Origin: Asterella californica
Taxonomy: Eukaryota; Streptophyta; Marchantiopsida; Marchantiales; Aytoniaceae
Assembly (NCBI GenBank): GCA_036924285.1
Contig: JAYKYS010000015.1
Location: forward strand, 1,736,001 to 1,800,000
Direction of reading: 5' to 3'
DNA: 64,000 bases
Position numbers and translations under genes: made by a program. Below are positions 35,885 through 48,892 of this stretch, in pieces (the first letter of the stretch is position 1; each line of letters starts with the position of its first letter). Below the pieces are notes generated by a model. It did not search any database. It was not told the origin of the DNA and saw only the letters and a program-made list of their open reading frames with translations.

Positions 35885-37909
35885 TGTCCTGTTGTGGGAC
35901 CAGTTAGTATGTAAATTACGCGTATAAGTACGTTTTGCACACAGTTGTAGAAGTTGTGGTGTAATGGGATCTAAAACATTGCTCTTATGAGCTTAGAATG
36001 CTCTATTATCTGTTGGGGGTCTCCATGGGGCAGAAAATGACAAGGTTGACTTCCCATTGGTCCACCCAAAAGTGAAGATAACTTGTCATCTACCTAAGTG
36101 TGCGCTCTGGGAGGTTCGGGGCACTTTGACGAGGGATTTGGAAGATCAGAGGGCATGGGCGGAGAGCTCTCGACGGGAGGAGCAATCTGACCACAAATTT
36201 CACTCGATTTGGAGGTCCAGGGCATACGTTATGGCGATTTGAAGTTCATAGAGTGATGAGAGTACATAGTTTTCTCTTCCGATTGTAAGATTAAGGGGTT
36301 TGAGTGATTGAGCCGTCAGATTGAGACCAGATTTCATGAACTTGTAGTCTGTCAGCTGCTGAAGCTCTGACCACAAATTTCACCACCGGATGATTTGCGG
36401 ATTGAGCGCAATGGCGATTTGAAGACGACGGGGTGCAGAAAGCTGTCAATCTGAAGCAGCGAGTTTGCAGATTTATGGAGGACGATCAGAACGGTCAAAT
36501 CGGCTCAAATTTCCTGTGTAGTGAGTTTACCTTCTGAATTGATAGCACAGGAAGTTGGAGTGGAAGTGGACGGTTCATTTAGTCGAAGAAGCTTCTGTCA
36601 TGAATCTGAGATTGGAAGTGCGTGTTAGTTTCTGTGGATTTGTGTTAATTGTGGGAGGAGATCTAGCCGTTAGATCTTCCTGAAATTTGACCTGCAAGTA
36701 GAGATTTTAGTATCCTATCTACGTGGCAAGTTTGAGAGGAGACTGAGGTGTAGATCTGTACCTATCATGTGTGAAAGTTTGTTGGTGTTTCTGCCGAGTT
36801 GTATCGGCAACGATATCTACTCTAGGTCTCAAGTTGTTAGCGGCAGCTGGCTGAAAAGTATCTAGTGCGACGTTTATATTGCTTCGGGGAGTATTCTAGG
36901 CGTAGACATGACTTTAGCGACCTATGTTGTATCCACGTCATGTGGTTGTTAGGTTCGCACTCAACGTGGCAAAGTGCGATCCTTGACCTGTAGAGTCGAC
37001 TACCTGTCTAGCCTAGTCTCTGGTTTTTGGGACACGTTACGGTGCATGCATTAGAACCTTTCACCCAGAAGACCCACACGTGGATGAGTATGATGGCACC
37101 AAACATGCGATGTGCATGTGTGCCACCTCATCGGTCCGTGAGGCTTGGGTTGCTTGGTTAGGGAGCTTGCACCTATCCTTGTTTGGTGTTCGAAACTTTT
37201 AAGCAAAGGGGAGTGACCTGTGTGGGGGCATTCGACCTGGAAAAAAATCCAAGAGATTGTTCGTGGAGAGATCGTGGTGATCTTATGAGATTGAATCAGA
37301 GTTTTATGGATCGATATACCTTTGTAGTTGGAGTGCACATGTTGTGAGAGATGGACGAAGGACTCTACTTACCGCCCAGATTCCCTTTTCGAAACCCTTT
37401 CTCGATTAAACTGATGTATATGGAACGAGTTCACTTTCAACAGTTTCTGATAGGATCCTTCGGGCATAACTTTACCGCGCAAGTCATGCTCTCGCCTGTC
37501 CCTGTGATCTTACCTGTTGTCACTTACGGCCAAGAATGGGATCTCACCGTCTTTATCCTCATCTAACGAAGGATGGATCTAAATCAGCTCCCTCCTGTAA
37601 ACGTTAACACCCAGTGCGAGATAAGACACATCTGTCGACCCAAAGCCATGTACGAAGCCCTAGTAGTGAGAAACTTCGGAGAGGAATACTACCGAGAGAT
37701 CATATCATCACATATCTCGTTTGTCGTGCCCATGATCATCCAACATTTTCGTGTAGTTATCTTGACCCTTTACTGAGAGAAAGAAAGTGTTTAGTTATCG
37801 AGGAAATTAGAGAGAAATCTACGAGATACTAGTCGCTCTGCTGTGCATCGATCGCTAACCACAGCCAAAAGGTACGCCCTTGCTCAAAGGAAAGGCTCTC
37901 GCTACGACA
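35885..37909 (+). repeat. 3' LTR (2025 bp)
   Basis: It matches the 5' LTR except for the block at about 37018-37190 (absent from the 5' LTR) and a 9-base gap near 36048. It repeats the two accessory frames at 37351-37566 and 37573-37776 with five amino-acid changes. Confidence 0.93.
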
Positions 37910-37913
37910 GCGT

Positions 37914-39480
37914 TGGGGGCAAATATATGTTATATATAAATATTTCTGCTATTCATAGATATTAAGTCTCAGAACTATCATTATATGACAATAACTTGAT
38001 ATGGTGTGATCACATCATGACAATATGAACTGTCATTGCGTCGTCACATAATCATCATTTCAGCTACAAGAAGCTAAAATGGTCACGTCTTAACTAATAC
38101 AACAAACAACTATCTTGGTAAGAGACAATGTCCGAAAGCTCTCCCATGTGAACTCGAATGCTGCTGCAGGGAAAAAGAGTAGCCTGCTGGAAGAGAGTTT
38201 AAAGCTTTCGAACCAAAAGACTGTCCTACAAGATGCAAAGCGCTAGCAATAAAAATACAAAGAGAAGAGTCAATTTATCATTTCATGAGAAAAGAAGTGC
38301 AAAATGAGGTGTTAAGTGAGTATCTTTATCATTCTAGTTTGTGCTAGACCTGATAAAAACTACATTCTTCAAGAAATAAAATAATTATAATAAGAAATAA
38401 TGTGTGTTCAATACAATGAACGAACTAATGTCAAGTGAATATGCACGCTAAAAGAATTCTTTTAACTATCATGTATTTGGTGAAATCAACAAAACTAAAA
38501 CTTAAGACGTCCAATATAACATAGTGCTCAAAGTAAGTCCAACGTGCAAATATAACACTTTGAAAATGTATCCATTTACTAGAATTTATAGCATCTTGGA
38601 GTTTCGAAGGATAAATTCACTGAAACTCGGAATTGATTAGATTAAGATTACTACCATCAAAGTAAGTCTTTTTTGATTAGTGCATCAAAAGAAAAGTCAT
38701 TTTAATCAGGGTATGATGCTTGAATTAGTCGCATTCGACTTAAGGAGCAATATGTACATTTAATCGTTGTTTAAGAGAGAGAATTTAACGCATGTGCAAA
38801 GAGAGAATATAGTTGTTCATTCATCCATTATACTACGGAAATAAAGTCCAACCATATGAATGGGGTAATATCCTAGCTCTTTATCGTGAAGAATTCTTTC
38901 TTAATCTTGGTATTGGAAATCTTAACCCAGGATCTTCTCGTCTCCCAGCAGGTTATTCTTGTTTGATAGATGGTAATGATACACTAAAACACCTGTTAAA
39001 TTATTTTGTCACCATGAGTGGAGTACAAGGAAAGAACGATGGGAAATAGGTAGGCTAACAGAAATACGATTTTGCCTAATTCAGTAAATAAAGTATCGGA
39101 ACCCCCAGAAAAGAGCCATGTCAAGCGGCGAGACGTGCTTGCCAACGCACATACAGGAGAGCTATAACTCAATCTGGAAGGGTTCAACCGCCCGATCGAA
39201 GAATCTGCGGTTATGAATAATCAAACAGTTCTCCGAGGCCCACTTCTTCTCGTGCCCTTGATCCCCACTCTCATTCCATTAACATCGTCATTATCCTCCG
39301 GTTCTTTTGAGAATTCTCCAGCATCTCCTAGTTACCCGGCGGATCGAAGCTCCCGATACGCACGACTTAACCCTGTTTTCTTAATTGCGGCTGAAGTTCT
39401 TAGCGCTACACTAAAGATGGATGCGTCCTGCACTTGCGAAGCACTGCAGTCTCGTGCCAGGGTGAAGGATGCCTAATAAT
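37914..39480. other. Intergenic between the LTR element and DCP5
   Basis: AT-rich to about 38800. Two open frames (38813-39049, which lacks a clear ATG start, and 39213-39476, 87 aa rich in Ser, Leu and Pro) show no domain I recognise. Part of it is presumably the DCP5 promoter. Confidence 0.45.
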
Positions 39481-39559
39481 TGAGCCTAAGCAGCTTGATT
39501 AGCGCCCTAACTCGGATCGTAAATAGAGGTTTGGGAAGATGGAGCATTTCTCTCCTCTT

Positions 39560-40191
39560 CCTCGCGCGGCGTCAGCCTGTGAACTTTGAGTGTGAAGCAC
39601 AGAAAGAGTTCGAGAGCGACACAGGAGGAAGGAGCGAAAGGGAGGAGAGTGCTTCTGCAGCAGAGGGACAGTGCAGCTCCTTTCCTGGTGTTGTTGCAAG
39701 CGTCCGTCGTCGAGCGGAGCGAAGAAGGAAGCGAGGGGAGGAGTTGGCTGGCGTGAGTTCGGTCGTTGTTGTGGGAGAGAGAGAAGTAGAGGAGAGGAGC
39801 GCTGACGGAGGGAAGCAAAGCAAGGGAAGTGCACGAGGGATGGTGGCGAGAGGTGAAATGAGAGAGGACGGTAAGAGATGAGATGAGACGAGTTGATCGA
39901 TAGAGAGAGAGAGAGAGAGCGATTGAGGAGTGGGATCGAGAGTTGGAAGCCCTGGCGAGGAGGGAGAGAAAGAATTTAGGGAAGCGGAGGAGGAAGTGGA
40001 GGGAGCGAGGAGCAGGAAGAAGAGGGAGTTGTATGAGGCAAGAGGCGCAGGGTTATATGGCTCAAGGGTTGGAAGAAGAGATTAGGAGTGCAGAGGTCCG
40101 GGTGGTATAACGAGAGTGTACCGTGAGAGAAGAAGAAGAGAGGGAGAAAGTCCAGCGAGAAGAGAGAGGAGGAAAAGGCAGGTTTGGGGCG
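39560..40191 (+). promoter_or_regulatory. Purine-rich 5' leader region of DCP5 with (GA)n
   Basis: A long GA- and GGA-rich stretch immediately precedes the DCP5 start codon and includes a (GA)n run at 39902-39919. Such GA-rich tracts are common in plant 5' UTRs and can bind BPC/GAGA factors. The transcription start cannot be set from sequence alone. Confidence 0.5.
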
Positions 40192-43100
40192 ATGGGGGAC
40201 GGCAGCGGCGGGGCGAACACCGCCGATTCTTATATTGGGAGTCTTATCAGTCTCACATCTAAGAGTGAGATTCGGTATGAGGGCATTCTTTACACCGTCG
40301 ATACAGAAAATTCGAACATTGCACTTCAGAATGGTGAGTTGTGCGGCCTTATTTCTCCGTTGCTTTCATGCTTCACGACATGTTTGTGTGAATCTTTCTG
40401 TGTTCTGGCTGATACGTTGATGATCAGGATTGTTGCTTGTTCGGTGGTTACGTGCTTGTCGCACTTGTTCCTGTCTCCAGAACGTCTGCACCCGATTGGT
40501 TACCGGGATGCGATTAGGGATTGGACGTATATATCGGACCCCTCCTTGTGATCGTGCTTGTGGTTCAGGCGGATGTAGAAACGATGGCTCGAAGGGTAGC
40601 ATTATTGTGAGGTTTCTCACATCCCGGGCTCCCCACGCCATCATCGTCACTAGAGCCCGCTTCTGAACCTCGAAGTTCTTTTGTGTCGATTGTTGATTCT
40701 TTGACATTGGTCCTTGCAGTTCGTTCATTCGGGACGGAGGGTCGGAAGAAAGATGGCCTTCCAATCCTGGCAAGTGACAAAGTTTACGATTACATCATCT
40801 TTCGAGGATCGGATATCAAGGTGCACACCTTGACGCGTTTGCTTGGGATCATTTATTTGATCGTGGCGTGATGCAGTTTCCTGGTTGCTAATAATTATGA
40901 ATGCATGATACCTTCTTCAACTGCGACGGTCAGGCTATATCAGATTTGCTTGAACAAGGTTATTATATTTTTGAGATGCCCAGACGCTTCCGAATATCAT
41001 CGAGATGGAATTCTCATTAGGTTTTCATACTGTAAGGCACCTTCTCCTGTGTGCTTGAAGCGGCTCCTACCGTCAGTGACGTGGGTATGAAGTACTGACG
41101 GGTATCTGCTTTTGGACAGGATCTACAAGTGAAGTCTTCTCCTTCTATACAACCTCCGCCGCAGCCGCCGAGTGACCCAGCAATCATCTCACTGCAGGTG
41201 CGGCTTTCCTTGGTAATCATGAAGGTTAACACTCATAGGTTGCGTCGGTGAGTCTGCCTCAGGTAGCTGTACATACCATTTGGTAGATGTTTTCTTGAGT
41301 TGGAATCCAACTGTGGAGTACTAAATCTTGAGCGATGTCCAATGCTTTGCGCTGTCTTTCTTTCATGCTGGCTTTTCCTGCCTTTACATTCCAAACAGTA
41401 ACTTATTCATGACGTCGCGCTGCACAGCACAGATGCACTTAAAAGATTAAGAGCGTGCGAGGTTGTTGTAATGTCGTACCAAGGGAAGAGTTTGGTCCGG
41501 TACATATGTGCGTGACAGCACCTCCTGTGATCTATTTTTTAGTATTCATTTGAGTCACAACCGCCGGATAGTGAGGTGTATTTACATAGATGTTGTTTGG
41601 TTGGATTTGACAGTCACAATATTCTCAGCCGGCTCCGATAACTCCCGCATACGTCCAGCCACCACCTGGACCTCAGGATGCAGGGCCGCAGTTACCTTAT
41701 CCGGGAAATTTTCCATCCGCCTTCAGGAGTGGAGTACCTCAGATGTATCAGCATCAGCCAACAGCAGGTCTCGGTTCATGGGGCCCTCCTCCTCCACCAC
41801 CCGGACCGAATGGGACTGGTCTTGCGATGCCCATGTATTGGCAGGCAGGGTACTACAGGCCACCAGCAGCACAGCCTATTTTGCAACAACCCCTTCATCC
41901 GCAGCCCCCACCATCACTTCCCATGCCACCAGCCCCACAGCCCCAGGTTCTGCAGCAACCTCCACGACCCTCTCCACCAATGAACTTGGTCAATGCAATG
42001 CCCCATGTTACAGGCTCGTTGCAGCAATCGAGTGGGTCTGCGTTGAACAGCATATCAGCACCAGCCCCCAGCGTGGCTGGTAGTACCCTCGTTTCAGGAA
42101 CTTCTGTATCAGTTAGTGCTCCTGGATCGACTCCTGGTGTCTCTGCTACTGTTTCAGCACCATCCTCGGTTGCTGCAAGTGCTCCGCCTACCACTGCTCC
42201 ACCTGCAGTACAAGGAGTCAGTGCTGTCATTACTCCCGCTGCAAAGAATCCTAGGAGAGTTGTAGGACCAGTGCAACCATCTCCTCCTCAGTCGCAGTCG
42301 TCGGGAGCCTCAGTCGGAACTACCTCCACAGTTACGTCAGCATCTACGACTTCAGCTGCAACCGCAACTTTGGCTCAACGGTCGCAAACTACAACTCAAT
42401 CAGTGGCTGGAATGCCGTCATCAGCTCCAGGAAAGAATGCTGTAACGAATCCACTCAAGCACGATCAAAAAGCAGGAGATCCTGCAAAATCTCAGCCCAC
42501 TATATCAACGCCCGGGCAAACCCCCCAGCAAACTCAACCTCTTTTACCGTTGCCTACATCGTCAACTCCACAAAAGCAGCTGCATCAGGTACATGTTAGC
42601 TGAATATCTGCCAGTAATTACATTATGAGTCCGAAGCTCTTATGGGAGTAGTTCAGTACCTTTGGGTCTATGGTCGAAGGCTACGGCATGCAATTCATCA
42701 TGAGTACATCTTCAGTACATTTTGTGTTGGTTCTGTGTGTACAACTAGTGTCTGTGTGGTAGCAAGATATTGCATCTTCGGAGTGTGTGCCACGATGGAA
42801 CGGTTCGTTTCATCTTAATTAGTCGGTCGCCTGTGACTTTCTTCCTTTATGACGACGATCATGCTATCGCCAATGCAGTATCAGTTAGTTTCTTTTGCTG
42901 AACTGTGATTGAGTATCGTTTGTTTAGTTATTAACGTTGTTTCATCTCTCGCGTTTCAGGGCAATGGACCTGTTGGTGGCAACTACGTTCGCAGAGGGCG
43001 AGGAAGAGGCAGCGGAAGCGGAAGAGGCATTGGGGTAAGAGTGAACACCTGTTGTGGTGGGCATTTCTTTTGTTCGGTGTGAAGTCTTACTTGGTCTTAC

Positions 43101-45156
43101 TTGGAAGAGTAATTTATTCCACCTTCTAGCGTAAGTCCGCTGACAGACTACGTACGTCGTAATGCTGCAACTGCATGTTTCTACACCTCTTAATAACGGT
43201 TGTTTCTAGTTCGGTTAAGTGCGAAGTTACGCGAAGTAAATTGAGTATGGATGTGATATGTACCGCCACGCTGGGCTGCACTCGAGTCGTCGTAATGATG
43301 CGATAGTCTGATAACCTTTGCCGATCATGTTGTTCTCGGTTTGCAACTAGGGGATGCACATGTACTGGAAGTGCATCGCGTGCTTGGATCTTTTTCACCC
43401 CGTAGACCCCACTTGACGGTGCCAGAAACAGACACGCTTTTAAAGGCCGAGCAGAGTTGACACAGAAGCTACGACTCTTAATTTCGAAACTGAAAAGTAA
43501 ACTTGTTCCTGTCGTATAGCTTGCACAACCTACGCAGCAATTTATGGAGGATTTCGACTTCACTGCGATGAATGAGAAGTTCAACAAAGACGAGGTATGG
43601 GGAGAGCTCGGCAAGGGTTCAGAAGCCAGAGAAAAAGTCGCTGATGCCGAGGAGGAAGATCTTGCTGATGGTCATGCGGATGATGAAGTTGCTGACGGAC
43701 CCGCTCACAAGTCTGTTCCAGACATGCCCAAAAAGGTAGAGTCTATCGTCCTTCATGACTCTATAAGAGTGAAGAAACTTCGAGTAGGAAGGCTGATTAT
43801 ATTCAGGCGGAGGTGCCCCCAGATTAGCCTAATCCATACTCTTTCCCGTTTCTTTGTTTATTCTCTTTCTCCTCTTTTGAGCAAGGTGACTTGGTTGCGT
43901 TGCAACTGTATTTGGGTATGCGTTCGAAGACAATGTGTATAATCGTGGAATTTGCTGACAGTATAGATAATATGGTGGTATGCAGCCGGTCTATGTAAAG
44001 GATGACTTTTTTGATTCCCTATCTTGCGACGCTCTAGACCGGGAAGAAGGGCGAGCCGAGCGAACCAAGTTCTCTGAGCAGCGCAAGATTGACACCGAGG
44101 TGAGTTGTTCATCTGACGACTATGTCAGTACCATGGAGACAATACTACTATCCACGATTGCCTACTGGCAGCAGGGAGTCCCATCCTCGTTTAGAAGTTG
44201 CTAGTTCTTTCATCCGTTACGTGATGTCATAGCGAACCAAGTTCTCTGAGCAGCGCAAGATTGACACCGAGGTGAGTTGTTCATCTGACGACTATGTCAG
44301 TACCATGGAGACAATACTACTATCCACGATTGTCTACTGGGAGCGGGGAGTCCCATCCTCGTTTAGAAGTTGCTAGTTCTTTCATCCGTTACGTGATGTC
44401 ATACCATTGCGTCCCTCACACGGCGGTCCAAGAATACGGACCCATGCCGACTTCTTTCCAGCCGGGTCATCTGCCTTGTATCTTCCCAATCGAGTTGTTC
44501 CTCTAGTTTTGGCGTCTCTAGACGTATTGAAATGTATGGAAGCATTGTAGTTACAGTAACGGCCGCTTATCAGTGGAGTGGCTTGGAATTGTTTTTTGAC
44601 ACGTATGATTTTGTATGTTGTCGGTGTCCTGCCATTCTCGTGTACGGGTATGTGTATGTCAATGTTTCGAAGTCACTAAGATAAGTCTTATATATCTTGG
44701 CTTCCTGTTGTAGGCTGATACTAATTACGTCAGACTGTCGGTTGTTTCTCGCTATTACGCATATTAACCTTACGTAATACCGGTTCCTGTGCCCTACACA
44801 TTTACACGAAAATGGTACCATCGTATTTTATATGGTTGGACTGGTTAGTATAAGTTTGACTGCGTATATCTTGTGCGTTGATTCCTGTAATCGGCATTGT
44901 GTTCGCAAGTTTGTAGTTATATGTATAATGTGGCTCATCAGTTTTTGCGGTAAATTATTCTGAAATTAACAGGGATTCGTGATGTATTTTATAGACTTTT
45001 GGCAACTTCCCTTTGAGATCTCGTGGAGGTCGTGGTGGACGAGGCCGGAGGGGTGGCTACAGGGGTGGATTCTATGGTGGCGGGTACATGAGCGGCAGAG
45101 GAAATGGGTACGGAAGGGGCCGTGGTGCTCCTCGGTCTGCCACCGCTATCAACTAA
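40192..45156 (+). CDS. DCP5: Decapping factor DCP5 (LSM14/Scd6/RAP55 family)
   Basis: Eight coding exons with GT-AG introns: 40192-40333, 40720-40820, 41120-41197, 41614-42588, 42960-43034, 43520-43735, 43986-44099 and 44995-45156. They give 620 aa, close to the roughly 610 aa of Arabidopsis DCP5. The N-terminal LSm14 domain shows [19 protein letters not shown], then [10 protein letters not shown] and [15 protein letters not shown] Pro/Gln/Ser/Thr-rich disordered middle follows, then an RGG patch ([13 protein letters not shown]) and the FDF box ([18 protein letters not shown]). The FFD box ([12 protein letters not shown]) and TFG box ([10 protein letters not shown], then TFGNFP) come next, with an RGG tail to TAA. 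The family acts in cytoplasmic P-bodies in translational repression and mRNA decapping, with DCP1/DCP2 and DDX6-like helicases. All junctions keep the frame. An ATG 69 bases upstream in the same frame lacks conserved sequence, so 40192 is preferred. Confidence 0.95.
44060..44403 (+). repeat. 172-bp tandem duplication over the DCP5 exon 7 donor
   Basis: 44060-44231 is repeated almost exactly at 44232-44403. The unit holds the last 39 bases of exon 7 and its GTGAGT donor. The second copy is preceded by CATAG, a possible acceptor, so a 39-base in-frame extra exon is conceivable ([13 protein letters not shown] repeated). Confidence 0.9.
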
Positions 45157-47370
45157 ACAAACCGCTTATCCACTAAACTAACCTGATGGACGGCAAGGCC
45201 ATATTTTGCTGTTACCAGCTTGTCAGTGTGACCCACGAAGAAGGGTGTGTATTTTGGTTTTCGTGATGAGTTTAGCTTTAGAAGCACTAGTATCGTTGCA
45301 AATGGACGTCGTCAGGTAATTCTCCACTCATACGGAGAGAGTGCTACCTTGTAGCAAGCAGTTCACCAGCCCAAACTTCTAGGGAGTGAATGCTGGGACA
45401 AGTAAGGTTAGGGTGGAGCTAGCTGACTGATAAGTAGAACTACTACACAGCCTCTGGGGTTGAGTGTGGGTATCAGCTCCGTTTATCTTTACCCCACATG
45501 GATGGCCCACAACTGGGTTGTTTTCTTGATTTTCCGAAGCAGTTCTTGATTCTCGGAACTCGTAGCTGTCGTTCAAGTACGCAATGGGAAGGCGGGCAAT
45601 ATAGATCTGTAAGAAACCTTGGTTCATAGTGGTGTTAAGCCCGTGAGGTGGTCAGTCTCGTCCTGGTGCAAATGATGCGCGTGGCAACAGTTTGGACCAG
45701 GTGACGTTCATTTGAGCTATTTCTGGTGTACATGAGTGTGAGTTCAATGTGGTCAAATTGAGCACTACCACACAAGAGCACTACCACACAATAAATCGTC
45801 AACTTTCCGTTGCAGTTTACCTTTTGTGCTAGTACTGTCGGTCCTTGCGAGCAAGATAAGGACTGAGGTTTAGTTATCCTAAGCCTTTCAAGTTACCGCT
45901 AGGCCAATGAATGTGCGAAGTGTATGGAGTGAGGACGCAAAACAGGATGTCGGCTGGGAGTCATAGCTCGTCTATCCGGTGAGTTTTCCTAAGCTCGGGA
46001 CCGCTGGTTAAATGACCTTCTCATGGAATGTAAGGATTACGATTTAGTAGGGCCACCCGATCCTTAGCCGTATGTGATTCCCGTAAAACTTTATACAGGT
46101 TTCTACCGTATTGTTTGGGTACCACCGTGAGGTGTTACCCAAAGTTTACGGCAGTGGACGTTTGCTTTATTCTCGCGCGAAAGTCTATGCTTGTAAATGT
46201 GTGATGTCTTGCAACACCGTTGAAACTTTTGAATCAGATGTCTATAGAGGTTCTTTACTCCTTGGCATAGTTGAGACAGACAAACACGTAAAACAGAAAC
46301 TTTATCTGAAATAGAGGAAATTTCCTCGCAGCTACCCATTTTTGTTTTCCATTACTCGTTGAGTAAATCTGTGCTATGTAACTTTACCAATGTATAACAT
46401 CTGAATTCTTTGGGAAGTGTGGGGTGGTTATGATTCGTGAACGTGGTTGGAACCTCGTTAACTATGTCAGTTCCAGATTGTTTCTAGGGGCTGACGATGA
46501 TATGCATCTGAGAGATACCAAAGCTACATAGCTGGAGCGAATGTAGCTTTGGTGATATTGCGTTGAGCTCGAAGAGGAAGTCCTGCAATACAGGAAGTGG
46601 GATTAGGCACAGACAGCGACCACTGATGGCTGATGCAATCCCCGCCAGTTTGCTTGGTTCGTTCCTTCTCTGATGAATATCGACTGCATCTTAAACCTTG
46701 TCAAGTGTTGCGGTAGCGTAACTCAAAGTAACTGTGCTGTTGCTAGGAACAGCAGGATTGCCCGTTTGTTTTGAGTTGAAATAGTTATTCCCGTTGGTGT
46801 ACAGAAAACGTCGGTATTGCTTGTTTAGTAAACCGCTTATGTCCTTTAGTGTGGACCGCTGCTGTATTTGTTAACGCTTATCCATTTAGTGTGGGAACAT
46901 ATTTACAGGGGGGGTTTCTCTCTTAGGAAGGTTCTACTTGTACATTTTCTCGAGTTGAACGAGAACGTCCCTATCGTGGTCCACTTTACTTGTCCAGCGT
47001 CTAGCCAGGTATAGACGTGATCGGCCCCCGCGCCATGGTTTTTCCTTGATCAGGCTCTTATTGACAGCGATTCATTTATCGGTTAAGACGGGCTACCATT
47101 GCTCACACGTTGATGTGAAGGAGTCTATGTCTTGTTTTCTCTAAATGAACGTGGTGTGAAAGAGAAAAACGCCCGCTGGTGGAGAAGGATGGGAAAGGGC
47201 GTGATCAGGGAACGCTAAGGAGAACAATGCGCAGGGGCCCAATCAAGTCTATCTTATACCTGAGAGTCTGGTGGGTTCAGAAGTGGTACAATGTTGGAGC
47301 TGTAAGACAGCGGTTCAGGTGAAACCTTTTCATGACTCATGTGGTCATACCGACTCATAGGAAGCTTGAA
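45157..47370. other. DCP5 3' UTR and intergenic
   Basis: No second gene is recognised. A perfect 13-bp hairpin lies at 46517-46553 (arms ACCAAAGCTACAT, loop of 11). Open frames here are short and unrelated to known domains. Confidence 0.5.
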
Positions 47371-47372
47371 GG

Positions 47373-48060
47373 GTAATTTAGTTGGTCACACTTTGTTTTC
47401 ATTTGGTCACACTTTCGATTTATAGATGTAATTTGGTTATACTTTTGTCAGTTTTTTCGGGTGTTCTTACGCAGAGTTTATGTTGAACATAGTGAAGTAA
47501 CAAACAGAGTTGTCCCTGTTATCAAACTCTACTATCAAATAAACTAGTAGTTTATGATTATTTAGTATTAGTTCAATTTTTGTAGATCGATTTCTAAAGA
47601 TATAAAGGGCATTTGGGTTTATTTCAGTTTATTACATGATAATTTATTTTTATCCGATATCAAATTTAAGTTGAATTGTCATTGTGAGTTTATTGAATGA
47701 TAATTTATTAAGTTAATCGTCGTATTGAATTTATTGAGTGATGATTTATTGTCATTCAGGGTAATGGCCCTGAGCACAAATTGTATTGAATAACATTGTA
47801 TGGCCATTCAGAATTGATCTGATCACAAATTATATTGAATAACATTATATTGCCATTCAGAATTGATCTTAAGTAAAATCGTCTTCGTGATTTTACTAGA
47901 TGTCTATTTTAAATATTCAGTGACGTTTGAGTCGATTGCAATGTTTTCTCTAACAAGGACTCTTTGTCGGCCAAACGACCAAAAGCTTGATAGAGGGTGT
48001 GACCAAATGACCTTTATAAGTAAAAAGTGTGATCAAATGAAAACACAGTTTGAATCATAG
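47373..48060. mobile_element. Small inverted-repeat (MITE-like) element
   Basis: The left end contains TTTTCATTTGGTCACACTTT and later TTTGGTTATACTTTT. The right end carries the reverse complement (AAGTGTGATCAAATGAAAAC and GTGTGACCAAATGACC). The arms run about 60 bp and the element about 690 bp. The middle holds a direct repeat with GAATAACATT...TGCCATTCAGAATTGATC (about 47788-47868). No transposase is present. A related GTGTGATTTTGATCTGAAATGACC lies at about 48255. Confidence 0.65.
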
Positions 48061-48477
48061 CAACGAAGACTATCTAGCGGATGTACAAGCAGACACCTCG
48101 ATTTTGAGTGTAATAATTTCACATGTGCTACTGTGGCCGTACTGTTTGCAAGTATTTTCCTCAGTTCTGTGATTTTGTGGCCGGGACCGAATATTGTCAA
48201 AAGATCCGTGCAGGTTATCATCCAGTAGAGGAGAAACTATATGGACAAAAAGTGTGATTTTGATCTGAAATGACCGAGTTCCCAAAACTACTTCATAGAT
48301 CCCTTCACCGTAAAATGTGTGACAGGTTTCGTTCGATTCTCAAAACTGGAACGAATGATCAAAAGTCTGAACAAAATGTCGGATCTTTCGAGCACTATGC
48401 CTTCTTCCTTTGCACTTTGCACTTTGCAGTCGAAGTCTGATTTCCGTCCAGCATGAGGAAACCTTTGCACACCTCCG

Positions 48478-48572
48478 TTACCTTTTGGGAGGCCTACGCC
48501 TCATAGAAACTTTCCCTTGGCCCGTTACCTTTTGGGAGGCCTACGCCTCATAGAAACTTTCCCTTGGCCCGT
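48478..48572. repeat. 47-bp direct repeat, two identical copies
   Basis: The unit begins CCTTTTGGGAGGCCTACGCC and occurs at about 48481 and 48528 with no changes seen, ending TTCCCTTGGCCCGT. Confidence 0.9.
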
Positions 48573-48892
48573 AATTGTTGACACAAGGTTAGAATTGTAG
48601 CTCTTCTAGAGTGGTATTTCACTGATGGCCTCAGCTCCCAGAAGGGGCCTTCTTTGCCTTCCACCTAGATATTTATGCTATGCTCTGGAAGGGCTTTTGC
48701 CATCAAGACCTAGGGGCCGTAGGGGCCGTAGGGCAAGCACATACAATTGCATAGATGTGGGCTATTGGGTTTTATTAGAAAAAAAAGAGAAATTTCAATT
48801 TCTACTGATAAATTAGTTGAAAATGATTTTACTTTTAGCATTTAGTATTTTAGAAAGTTTTTTTTCTGAATAACTTCAAATCTGACTTATAT

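Larger units (their letters stand above)
27986..37909 (+). mobile_element. Long-LTR Ty3/gypsy retrotransposon with 4-bp target duplication
   Basis: A complete insertion. 5' LTR 27986-29846 and 3' LTR 35885-37909 both start TGTCCTGTTG and end CTACGACA (TGTC/GACA inverted ends). The target duplication GCGT lies at 27982-27985 and 37910-37913. The internal part carries a primer-binding site, gag with a CCHC knuckle, protease, RT, RNase H, integrase and a polypurine tract. The RT palm motif FIDDI and the overall sequence resemble Ty3/gypsy elements common in fungi and reported in mosses and lycophytes; this is from memory of the family. The LTRs are very similar, suggesting a fairly recent insertion, yet gag-pol has several stops and shifts. 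Confidence 0.93.

Noticed and set aside
38813..39476. Two small frames of 78 and 87 aa
   Set aside because: One lacks an ATG. Neither has a recognisable motif or splice context.
39480..40191. 133-aa and related frames ahead of DCP5
   Set aside because: They arise from GA-rich leader sequence, and their composition follows the base bias.
48625..48816. 63-aa frame with RGRRGR repeat
   Set aside because: It is a by-product of the GGGGCCGTAGG repeat next to the plastid insertion.
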